Source: Lysinibacillus sp. KCTC 33748
Lineage (GTDB): Bacteria; Bacillota; Bacilli; Bacillales_A; Planococcaceae
NCBI RefSeq assembly: GCF_002237755.1
Contig: NZ_MWSJ01000020.1
Location: 31,690-95,689 of the forward strand
Length of the DNA stretch: 64,000 bases
Direction of reading: 5' to 3'
Numbering within the stretch: position 1 is the stretch's first letter; the number at the start of each line of letters is the position of its first letter. Below the pieces are notes generated by a model. It saw only the letters and a program-made list of their open reading frames with translations. It was not told where the DNA came from and ran no database searches. Positions 8,830 through 15,955 of this stretch are shown piece by piece. Made by a program: the position numbers and the translations under genes.

Positions 8830-8856
8830 TTTTTTCTCGGTAAAAGGGGTTAAAAA

Positions 8857-9195
8857 ATGATTATTGTAAGTTTGAGTATATTCCTTCTTATTATTGGTAG
8901 AATTATTTATAAACGGCATATCCCAGTACGTCAAATACAGGAGTGTTTACCGCAAGAGTTGAAAGTAGGAATGGCGATAGTAGATGTACGTGATTATAAT
9001 GATTCTTACAAATCACCTACACCAAATGCATTAAATTTACCAATTGCCTATTTAGTACGTCACATGCATGAACTACCTAAAAGACCCCTTCATATTATTG
9101 CATCAACACAGCTAGAAAAAAATATGAGTGTTCGTATTATTCGTAAAGCGGGGCATGAAGTGAAGAGTTATAGCGTGATAGAAGAAAAAGTATAG
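8857..9195 (+). CDS. Membrane-anchored rhodanese-like protein lacking the catalytic cysteine
   Basis: The 112-aa product has an N-terminal hydrophobic anchor (residues 1-17) and a rhodanese fold from about residue 30 (AIVDVRDYNDSY, then NALNLPIAYL). Where active rhodaneses have a cysteine loop, it reads HIIASTQLEKNMSVRI, so it should not carry a persulfide on that residue. The only cysteine is C30 (QECLPQ). The start has AAAAGGGG upstream. Its place between the persulfide dioxygenase and the kinase suggests a binding or sensing role in sulfur metabolism; this is inference. Confidence 0.75.
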   Translation: MIIVSLSIFLLIIGRIIYKRHIPVRQIQECLPQELKVGMAIVDVRDYNDSYKSPTPNALNLPIAYLVRHMHELPKRPLHIIASTQLEKNMSVRIIRKAGHEVKSYSVIEEKV

Positions 9196-9268
9196 GGCCA
9201 ATTATGCTGAAGTAACAAGTAAACTTAAAGGGAGGCTTTATGCCTTTTTAGCTAGGAGTGTGTTTAGA

Positions 9269-10300
9269 TTGGAGAAAGAACAGCTGAAAAATAAATATTT
9301 ACAGCAAATATTTCAATATATTCAAGATGGCATCATCATAATGAATCAAAACCGTGAAATTTTAATGATGAATCCCTCGGCGAAGAGGTTATCGGGATGG
9401 GAATTAGGAGATCGAGTGCCCTTTTGTTCATTTTGTGAAAATCGTCAAAAATCTCCAAAAGAACATACATGTTATTTAATAGAGCATAATGAGGTTCCTT
9501 ATTTTTTATCGAAAATGCCGACGTATCATGGTAGTAAGATAGATGTTGAAATGAGCACTGCACTGATGTATACAGACAATAACGAGCAAGCGTTTCTTCT
9601 TGTGTTGCGCGATCAGACCCTTCAGTTAAAGGAAGAAGAGGCTCGGATTTCAAAGCTGATTATTAAAAAGTTGATTGAGGCAAAAGAGGAAGAACATAAA
9701 AGGCTTGCGCAAGAATTACATGATGGCGTTGGCCAATCATTATATACAATATCTGTTGCACTGCAGGCGGTTGAATCTTATGTCAAAGACAATGAAAAAC
9801 TAAATACGTATATCGAAGAAGTACGCAATGAGCTAGAGCAAGTAATGAATGATATTAAATTGTACTCCTATCAGCTTCGCCCCCATAGTATAGATCAGTT
9901 AGGGATTACACCTACATTAAGCACCCTTGTCGATTCAGTGCAAAAGGTACATCCTGATATTGCTATATCGTTAGAAACAGATTTTGAAGAACGGTGTAAT
10001 CCATCCGTAGAAATCAATATTTATCGCGTCGTGCAGGAGGCTTTACACAATGTTATTAAATATGCAAAGGCCTCTAAAGTCGTCATTCGCCTCCAAAAGA
10101 AAGCTACAAATTTATCACTCTATATAGAAGATAATGGCGTAGGGTTTGATCTACAGTACGTGAAAAAAGAAGGGCTCGGTTTAAAGCATATGGAGGAGCG
10201 AATTACACTATTAGGGGGATCTTTTAATATTAATTCGGCTCACAATAAAGGTACTCAAATTAGCATTCAAGTACATAATTGGAAGGATGACTTTAGATGA
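9269..10300 (+). CDS. NreB/DegS-type sensor kinase with a cysteine-containing PAS domain
   Basis: This is a soluble 343-aa HisKA_3 kinase. Residues about 8-118 form a PAS domain with PFCSFC and HTCYL, giving C53-X2-C56-X11-C68. That spacing equals the first three iron-sulfur ligands of staphylococcal NreB (as I recall CX2CX11CX2C), but the fourth position is isoleucine. H151 in ELHDGVGQSL is the phosphoacceptor; HATPase motifs include DNGVGFD and GLGLKHMEER. I prefer TTG 9269 because AGGAG lies 10 bases upstream; GTG 9260 is too close to it. It overlaps its regulator by 4 bases. Oxygen, redox or persulfide sensing is inferred. Confidence 0.87.
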   Translation: MEKEQLKNKYLQQIFQYIQDGIIIMNQNREILMMNPSAKRLSGWELGDRVPFCSFCENRQKSPKEHTCYLIEHNEVPYFLSKMPTYHGSKIDVEMSTALMYTDNNEQAFLLVLRDQTLQLKEEEARISKLIIKKLIEAKEEEHKRLAQELHDGVGQSLYTISVALQAVESYVKDNEKLNTYIEEVRNELEQVMNDIKLYSYQLRPHSIDQLGITPTLSTLVDSVQKVHPDIAISLETDFEERCNPSVEINIYRVVQEALHNVIKYAKASKVVIRLQKKATNLSLYIEDNGVGFDLQYVKKEGLGLKHMEERITLLGGSFNINSAHNKGTQISIQVHNWKDDFR

Positions 10301-10929
10301 TTCGTGTTTTAGTAGTAGATGATCATGTGCTGATCCGTAAAGGGATTGTTCTTTTATTGGAAAATTATAAAGATGTACAGGTTGTAGGTGAAGCAGGTGA
10401 TGGAGCGGAAGCAATCACTCAGGCAATATCATTAAACCCGGATGTCATTTTAATGGACGTATCCATTCCGAATGGGTTAGATGGGTTTACGGCTACTCAA
10501 GAGATTCATAAGCAAATGCCTAACGTGAAAATTATTATGTTAACCATGCACAATGAAGTTGCTTATATTCAAAAAGCGATTGCTGTTGAAGCTCATGGCT
10601 ATATTTTGAAAAATAGTCAAGGTGGAGTTCTCTATGAGGCTATTCGCACTGTATATAGTGGCCGTATATATTATAACGTTGGTATTCCGCAGGAGCAGCT
10701 AAATAAATTGTTTGAACATAAAGGGCATGAAGAACAATGCATTTTAACTGTGCGTGAGCAGGAAATAATGAGGTTAACAGTTCTAGGATATACGAATGTC
10801 CAAATTGCTGGGCAACTATATATTAGTAGTAAAACGGTTGAAAATCATAAATCAAATATTATGCAAAAACTCGATTTAAGTAATAAAGCTGAGCTTATTC
10901 AGTATGGACTTGCAAATAACTATATGTAA
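10297..10929 (+). CDS. NarL/LuxR-family response regulator (NreC-like)
   Basis: The 210-aa regulator has a receiver domain with D9/D10, phosphoacceptor D54 (ILMDVSIPNG), T83 and K105, followed by a LuxR-type helix-turn-helix at about 148-195 (LTVREQEIMRLTVLGYTN, then SKTVENHKSN). It overlaps the kinase gene by ATGA. It is the only DNA-binding protein encoded inside the sulfide/bd island and is the likely ligand of the two TAGGGG-N4-CCCCTA sites on either side. NreC controls respiratory genes in staphylococci; function here is inferred. Confidence 0.9.
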   Translation: MIRVLVVDDHVLIRKGIVLLLENYKDVQVVGEAGDGAEAITQAISLNPDVILMDVSIPNGLDGFTATQEIHKQMPNVKIIMLTMHNEVAYIQKAIAVEAHGYILKNSQGGVLYEAIRTVYSGRIYYNVGIPQEQLNKLFEHKGHEEQCILTVREQEIMRLTVLGYTNVQIAGQLYISSKTVENHKSNIMQKLDLSNKAELIQYGLANNYM

Positions 10930-10997
10930 CAGCGTATTGCGGTTAGGATCTGGTGCAATATGAGAATTGAAATATATGGCTCTACGGCAAAATGAGG

Positions 10998-11110
10998 GGT
11001 TGATTTACTTCCGACTAGCGCTTTCTTGGAGCTGTTGAAGTGGCGACTCCTGCGGGATGAGATTGAAGCCAAGTCCGCGGGAGTCGCCAACTCGGAGTAA
11101 AAATTAATCT
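10998..11110. repeat. Dispersed repeat family R2, copy D
   Basis: The sequence from GTTGATTTACTTCCGACT through AGCGCTTTCTTGG matches one end of the family whose long copy is at 51537-51790 (reverse orientation). It contains an inverted pair GGCGACTCCTGCGGG and CCGCGGGAGTCGCC. No coding frame fits. Confidence 0.6.
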
Positions 11111-11147
11111 TTGTTTATTGTTATATTTATTTTTGTCAGCAAGCTGG

Positions 11148-11177
11148 GATCACTCGAATGATGAGTGATCTTTTTTT
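11148..11177 (+). terminator. Terminator after the NreBC-like operon
   Basis: GATCACTC pairs with GAGTGATC across a 7-base loop and is followed by seven T residues. Confidence 0.9.
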
Positions 11178-11223
11178 ATTTTATAGAAATAATTTTCAAT
11201 ATTGTCACAGTGAGTAAAGCTAA

Positions 11224-11268
11224 TAGTGGAAAACCCCTATATGTCTGGAATTACAGTGGGACTATACT
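11224..11268 (+). promoter_or_regulatory. Second palindromic operator and promoter, safE-cyd operon
   Basis: TAGTGG-AAAA-CCCCTA at 11224-11239, followed by TATG, matches the site at 5401-5420 with one arm mismatch. A -10-like TATACT lies at 11263-11268; the operator centre is again 31.5 bp from its first base. The -35 region has no TTGACA-like hexamer, as expected for an activator-dependent promoter. Confidence 0.63.
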
Positions 11269-11301
11269 GAAGGCACATAAATAAAAGGAGATGCAAGCAC
11301 A

Positions 11302-12078
11302 GTGGATATAACATTTATAATTGTGATTTTCCTGATTGGATTCGTTGGATCTTTTGTGTCCGGTATGTTGGGAATAGGCGGATCAATCATTAAATACCCA
11401 ATGCTACTATATATACCACCACTTTTTGGCTTAGCGGCGTTTTCAGCACATGAAGTTTCAGGTATTAGTGCGGTACAAGTGTTTTTTGCTTCGATTGCAG
11501 GCGTTTGGGCATATCGAAAGGGTGGCTATCTTAATAAGCCCCTTATTCTTTATATGGGAGGAGCCATTTTAGCTGGTAGCTTTGTTGGGAGCTACGGATC
11601 ACAGTTTTTATCTGAAAATGGTGTGAATGTCGTATACGGGATATTAGCCTTGATTGCAGCCGTGATGATGTTTATTCCTAAGAAACAAATTGATGATAAG
11701 CCGATGGGTGAAGTAACTTTCAACAAGCCGTTAGCCGCAATTTTAGCATTTATTGTTGGGATTGGTTCAGGGATCGTTGGTGCTGCAGGTGGCTTCTTGC
11801 TTGTCCCGATTATGCTTGTAGTTCTTGGGATACCAACGCGCATGACGATTGCTACTAGTTTAGCCATTACGTTTATCTCTTCAATCGGTGGAACAATCGG
11901 TAAGCTAATGACAGGACAAGTCGAGTACTATTCCGCAGGTATTATGATAGTGGCAAGTTTACTGGCGGCTCCTCTTGGGGCAAAAGTAGGTAAAAAAATG
12001 AATACGAAAATTTTGCAAAGTATTTTAGCCGTACTCATCTTAGCGACAGCGATTAAAATTTGGGCTGATCTATTATGA
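11302..12078 (+). CDS. TauE/SafE-family (TSUP) anion permease
   Basis: The 258-aa integral membrane protein has about eight hydrophobic segments and the duplicated family signature: [17 protein letters not shown] near residues 21-37, and [16 protein letters not shown] in the second half. The family moves sulfite, sulfonates, thiosulfate or related anions. The start is GTG 11302, with AAGGAG upstream at a rather long spacing. The stop overlaps the next small ORF (ATGA) and cydA follows. In this context export or import of a product of sulfide oxidation is likely, but the substrate is not determined by sequence. Confidence 0.88.
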   Translation: MDITFIIVIFLIGFVGSFVSGMLGIGGSIIKYPMLLYIPPLFGLAAFSAHEVSGISAVQVFFASIAGVWAYRKGGYLNKPLILYMGGAILAGSFVGSYGSQFLSENGVNVVYGILALIAAVMMFIPKKQIDDKPMGEVTFNKPLAAILAFIVGIGSGIVGAAGGFLLVPIMLVVLGIPTRMTIATSLAITFISSIGGTIGKLMTGQVEYYSAGIMIVASLLAAPLGAKVGKKMNTKILQSILAVLILATAIKIWADLL

Positions 12079-12194
12079 TGAAAAAACAAAAAGTGGTTGC
12101 CTATAAATCACATGAAAAAAAGCTAATAATTATAAGTTTTTTAGTAGCGGGGATAATGTTTCTTTCAATCATTGGAAGAATTTTTGGTACCTAG
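12075..12194 (+). CDS. 39-aa single-pass membrane protein between safE and cydA
   Basis: This starts ATG ATG at 12075 within the stop of the TauE/SafE gene (ATGA overlap) and ends at TAG 12192-12194. The product has a basic N-terminus ([16 protein letters not shown]) and one hydrophobic helix ([18 protein letters not shown]). Its stop lies just before the cydA ribosome site, so three genes are tightly packed. I do not recognise a family. A role as a small partner of the permease or the oxidase is possible. Confidence 0.6.
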   Translation: MMKKQKVVAYKSHEKKLIIISFLVAGIMFLSIIGRIFGT

Positions 12195-12207
12195 GAGATG
12201 AAATAAA

Positions 12208-13551
12208 ATGAATGATTCAGCTGTAATGTGGAGTCGGGCCTTAACAGAGTTAACATTGTCATTCCATATCATTTACGCAACAATTGGCGTTGGTATACCT
12301 TTAATGATCATGATTGCTCAATGGGTTGGATTAAAAAATAATGACGAGCACTATTTATTGCTCGCAAGAAGATGGGCGAGAGGGTTTGTGATTACTGTGG
12401 CAATAGGTGTTGTCACTGGTACTGCGATAGGATTACAGCTATCACTACTATGGCCAAACTTTATGGAGTTGGCTGGCCAGGTGATCGCATTACCATTGTT
12501 TATGGAAACATTTGCGTTCTTTGTTGAAGCGATTTTCTTAGGGCTTTATTTATATACATGGGATCGATTTAAAAATCCAAAGCGACATTTATTATTATTG
12601 GTCCCGGTAGCGATTGGTGCTTCTATGTCGGCTGTTTTTATTACGATTGTGAATGCCTTTATGAATGCGCCGCAGGGCTTTGATCTTGTAGATGGAGAAC
12701 TGGTAAACATTCAACCAGTTCTAGCGATGCTAAATCCTGCAATGCCAACGAAGGTAGCGCATGTATTAGTAACGTCTTATATGACGTCCGCATTTTTATT
12801 AGCTTCTATTGCAGCTTATCGTATGCTGCGAGGGTCGAAGCATGTGTATCATAAAAAAGCATTACATCTTTTATTGAAACTTGGACTAGTATTTTCGCTA
12901 GCAGCACTAATTGTAGGTGATTTTTCTGGGAAGTATTTAGCTGAATATCAACCAGAAAAATTAGCTGCTGCTGAATGGCATTTTGAAACAAAAGAGGATG
13001 CTTCGCTTGTGCTATTTGGAGTATTAGATGGGGAAGAGGTGAAATATGCCATCAAAGTACCGTATGCATTGAGTGTATTGGCGCATAATAATCCTTTTGC
13101 AGAAGTAAAAGGTTTAGATCAATTTCCTGAGGACGAACAGCCGCCACTTTATATCCATTATTTGTTTGATGTGATGGTAGTGATCGGAACTTTACTAATT
13201 GTCGTTGCAGCTATTTATGTGCTAGGTAAGTGGCTAGGATGGAGGTTCATTTCTTCAAAAAGTTTTAAGAGAATAGTAGTGGCAGGTGGTCCGCTATCGC
13301 TTATTGCTGTTGAGGCAGGCTGGTGGTTTGCGGAAGTAGGGCGTCAGCCTTGGATACTGCGTGGTTATATGAAAACGGCGGAAGGTGCTACAACGAGTGG
13401 CCAAGTCGATACGATGCTAATACTATTTGCGGGTCTGTACATTGTATTAGCGGTAGGAAGTATCGTTGTACTTATCCGTATGTTCCGTAACAATCCGATT
13501 GAACGTGAAATTGAAGAACATAAGCAAGTGGAAGGGTGTGCAGGGCAATGA
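12208..13551 (+). CDS. cydA: Cytochrome bd quinol oxidase subunit I
   Basis: The 447-aa subunit carries the hemes and the quinol site of the bd oxidase. H20 (SFHIIYATIGVG) matches the conserved heme ligand near the N-terminus, the Q loop has EKLAAAEWHFET around residues 251-262, and GRQPWILRGYMKT lies near residue 388. The Q loop is short, as in Geobacillus-type enzymes. About nine hydrophobic segments are visible. GGAG lies upstream of ATG 12208 and the stop overlaps cydB by 4 bases. The enzyme reduces oxygen to water from menaquinol; resistance to sulfide is known for bd oxidases of other bacteria. Confidence 0.95.
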   Translation: MNDSAVMWSRALTELTLSFHIIYATIGVGIPLMIMIAQWVGLKNNDEHYLLLARRWARGFVITVAIGVVTGTAIGLQLSLLWPNFMELAGQVIALPLFMETFAFFVEAIFLGLYLYTWDRFKNPKRHLLLLVPVAIGASMSAVFITIVNAFMNAPQGFDLVDGELVNIQPVLAMLNPAMPTKVAHVLVTSYMTSAFLLASIAAYRMLRGSKHVYHKKALHLLLKLGLVFSLAALIVGDFSGKYLAEYQPEKLAAAEWHFETKEDASLVLFGVLDGEEVKYAIKVPYALSVLAHNNPFAEVKGLDQFPEDEQPPLYIHYLFDVMVVIGTLLIVVAAIYVLGKWLGWRFISSKSFKRIVVAGGPLSLIAVEAGWWFAEVGRQPWILRGYMKTAEGATTSGQVDTMLILFAGLYIVLAVGSIVVLIRMFRNNPIEREIEEHKQVEGCAGQ

Positions 13552-14576
13552 GCTTAGAAATATTAGGGATTTCAGTACTATGGTTATTTCTATTCGGCTA
13601 TGTCATTGTCGCGTCCATAGACTTTGGAGCGGGCTTCTTTAATGCGTATAGTGTCTTGATTGGTAAAGATCAAATACTAGCCAATGTTATTAAGCGTTAT
13701 TTATCTCCGGTGTGGGAAATTACAAATGTCTTCCTTGTATTTTTCTTTGTTGGAATGGTAGGTTTCTTCCCTCAAACAGCTTATTATTACGGCACGATTT
13801 TGCTAGTGCCGGTCAGTATCTCATTAATATTAATAGCAATTAGAGGGAGTTATTATGCATTTGAATCCTACAGCGAAAAAGGTGGACATATTGGTTATAC
13901 AATGATGTACGGAATTACTGGTTTATTTATACCTGCATCACTATCTATTGTGTTAACGATATCTGAGGGAGGGTTCGTGAAAATTGTAAATGAAGAACCA
14001 CGTTTACAAATTGCTAAACTTTTCACGAATCCGTTAACTTGGTCTATTGTGCTATTAAGTATAGTGGCAGTTTTGTATATTTCGGCTGTTTTCTTAACAT
14101 GGTATGGGAAAAGAGCACGAGATGAACATGCCTCGAATTTAATGAGAAAATATGCTCTCGGTTGGTCTTTGCCGCTCGTGATAAGTGTAATAGGGATTAT
14201 GGTGGAGTTAAAGGGACACGTGCCTGAGCATTATGAAAATATGTTAAATTTGAGGTGGCTTTTCGCCATTTCAGGGGTGCTATTTCTTTTAACGCTAATT
14301 CTTTTATTTAAAAAGAAAAACTATGGCATAGCCGTCTTTTTAATGGTTGCCCAGTTTGGATTTGCATTTTTCGGCTATGGTATTTCACATTATCCGTATT
14401 TACTGTATCCGTATTTGTCGGTCTATGATAGCTTTACAAATGAAACAATGGCGATTGCATTAGTGATAGCGTTTGTTGGAGGATTAGTTCTACTCATCCC
14501 TTCACTATATTTAGTAATGAAATGGTTTGTGTTTGATCGTGATTATGCTTGCGGTAAACATGATCACCATGCATAG
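13548..14576 (+). CDS. cydB: Cytochrome bd quinol oxidase subunit II
   Basis: The 342-aa membrane subunit begins MSLEILGISVLWLFLFGYV and carries IDFGAGFF near residue 26, typical of CydB. It has about nine hydrophobic segments. I use ATG 13548, which overlaps the cydA stop (ATGA), rather than the upstream GTG that reads MCRAMSLE. The C-terminus CGKHDHHA is histidine-rich, which may bind metal. It is followed after 11 bases by cydS. Confidence 0.94.
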   Translation: MSLEILGISVLWLFLFGYVIVASIDFGAGFFNAYSVLIGKDQILANVIKRYLSPVWEITNVFLVFFFVGMVGFFPQTAYYYGTILLVPVSISLILIAIRGSYYAFESYSEKGGHIGYTMMYGITGLFIPASLSIVLTISEGGFVKIVNEEPRLQIAKLFTNPLTWSIVLLSIVAVLYISAVFLTWYGKRARDEHASNLMRKYALGWSLPLVISVIGIMVELKGHVPEHYENMLNLRWLFAISGVLFLLTLILLFKKKNYGIAVFLMVAQFGFAFFGYGISHYPYLLYPYLSVYDSFTNETMAIALVIAFVGGLVLLIPSLYLVMKWFVFDRDYACGKHDHHA

Positions 14577-14587
14577 GGGGAATTATA

Positions 14588-14686
14588 ATGAATCAATTTA
14601 TTATTTTGTATGCACCTTTTCTTGTAGTAGCTATTAGTATTGCGGTTGGCTTTTGGATAGGACCGAAAGATCGTCAAATTAAGTGA
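14588..14686 (+). CDS. cydS: Cytochrome bd oxidase small subunit CydS
   Basis: The 32-residue product begins MNQFIILYAPFLVVAISIAV and ends in a charged tail (GPKDRQIK). One hydrophobic helix preceded by YAP matches the CydS subunit seen in the Geobacillus bd oxidase structure, which is a similar length. GGGGG precedes ATG 14588 by a good spacing, and it directly follows cydB. It probably stabilises heme b595/d in CydA as proposed for CydS. It is easily missed because of its length. Confidence 0.87.
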   Translation: MNQFIILYAPFLVVAISIAVGFWIGPKDRQIK

Positions 14687-14708
14687 TAAATGTATTCATC
14701 AATATATG

Positions 14709-14772
14709 TGAGTTGATTTCCGTTCCTCTGTTGCTAATCCCCAAGGAGTCGCCCAGTCGTAACGAAGATTAA
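14709..14772. repeat. Dispersed repeat family R2, copy C
   Basis: GAGTTGATTTCCGTTCC followed by GCTAATCCCCAAGGAGTCGC is the reverse complement of part of the long copy at 51537-51790. It lies between cydS and its terminator. Confidence 0.6.
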
Positions 14773-14828
14773 CTTATAGGTTTATCAAATGCGCATAATA
14801 AATTAATTTAATAGGATAAAAGCCTGAA

Positions 14829-14883
14829 AAAAGGAGCTAGATGGAAAGTCGTGAATGTTTGACTTTCTATATAGCTCCTTTTG
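14829..14883. terminator. Bidirectional terminator between the cyd operon and tetR
   Basis: AAAAGGAGCTA and GAAAGTC pair with GACTTTC and TAGCTCCTTTT around a 10-base loop. A-rich and T-rich flanks allow use on both strands. Confidence 0.88.
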
Positions 14884-14892
14884 TTTATGTGG

Positions 14893-15798
14893 TTATTTTA
14901 AGCACCGCTCAGATGGTCGCTCAATTTTTACATAGCGCCACAAGCTATTAGCGATGTCACGTGCCTCTTCGGCGTGTACGGTTCCAACGAATGCTTTTCG
15001 GAAAGGTGTAAGAAGTGATTCGATAATAAAGAGCTTTGGTTTCTCGCGCTGTAATTCCTCTAATAAGAATTCCACGTATTCTAACCCTTCTACTGTTTCG
15101 TTCTTAGCTAATCCTTTTTTAAAGCCTGTTAATTGCTCGATGACCGTTTCCTTATTAACTGTTTTAAAATTCGCGACGTTTTGAATCGTATTGATCATTT
15201 CAGTACTAATGATGATTTCTTTTGATTCAAGCATAACGGGTATAATTACGCTAATATTGCGTAATGCTACACGTACAATGGCTTCTCGATTTATATATTT
15301 ATAGTCAGCGATTAAGACTGCGCGTAATGTAAGGTTAATCATACCAAGTGTCTGTACGGCGCATTCATAGCTGATGGGACTAATTTCTTCTCCGAAAACT
15401 TGTACAAGTCGGTTGGCGAGCCACTCCAACTCTTGTAAATAATAGTTTAAAATTATTTTTTTTAATTCGATATCCTTAGAGTGGAAAATCGATTCAAAAA
15501 TTTGAATTAAATTATGTTCTCGATTGACATACATGAGTACTGCAACTTGCTGTGTTAATACTTCTAAATCTGTAGGATCTTTACCGTAAAGAAGTTCGTG
15601 GCGGCGATTACTTGCTTCTTCGCGCCCTTCGTCTAATATGGCGATTAAACATTCATTTTTAGAAGAAAAATGATTATAAAATGTGCCCTTTGAAATTTTT
15701 GCTGCACTAATGATGTCGTTCATCGATGCATCCACGAATCCCTTTTCGATAAAAAGAGCGCGGGCGGCAGTGATAATTTGTCTTTTTCTTTTGTTCAT
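14893..15798 (-). CDS. TetR/AcrR-family regulator, divergent from an MFS exporter
   Basis: The 301-aa protein is longer than the typical 190-220 aa. The N-terminal helix-turn-helix (about 1-50) reads ARALFIEKGFVDASMNDI and KISKGTFYNHFSSKNECL. The long C-terminal part should hold the ligand pocket. It faces the MFS multidrug transporter at 15956 across about 157 bases, the standard layout for a repressor of an efflux pump. The inducer is unknown. A terminator shared with the cyd operon lies downstream. Confidence 0.9.
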   Translation of the reverse strand: MNKRKRQIITAARALFIEKGFVDASMNDIISAAKISKGTFYNHFSSKNECLIAILDEGREEASNRRHELLYGKDPTDLEVLTQQVAVLMYVNREHNLIQIFESIFHSKDIELKKIILNYYLQELEWLANRLVQVFGEEISPISYECAVQTLGMINLTLRAVLIADYKYINREAIVRVALRNISVIIPVMLESKEIIISTEMINTIQNVANFKTVNKETVIEQLTGFKKGLAKNETVEGLEYVEFLLEELQREKPKLFIIESLLTPFRKAFVGTVHAEEARDIANSLWRYVKIERPSERCLK

Positions 15799-15955
15799 AA
15801 CCTCACCTTTTTTAAAATATTATACTCTTATTCTATATTGAAAATGCTTATATATCAATGTTTTTAAATTTTATAGACTTAATTGTTGAAAAAAATAGAC
15901 TGCGAGTATAAAATAAGTTTTATCGAAAAAAACAAGAAAGAATTGAGGGATATAA

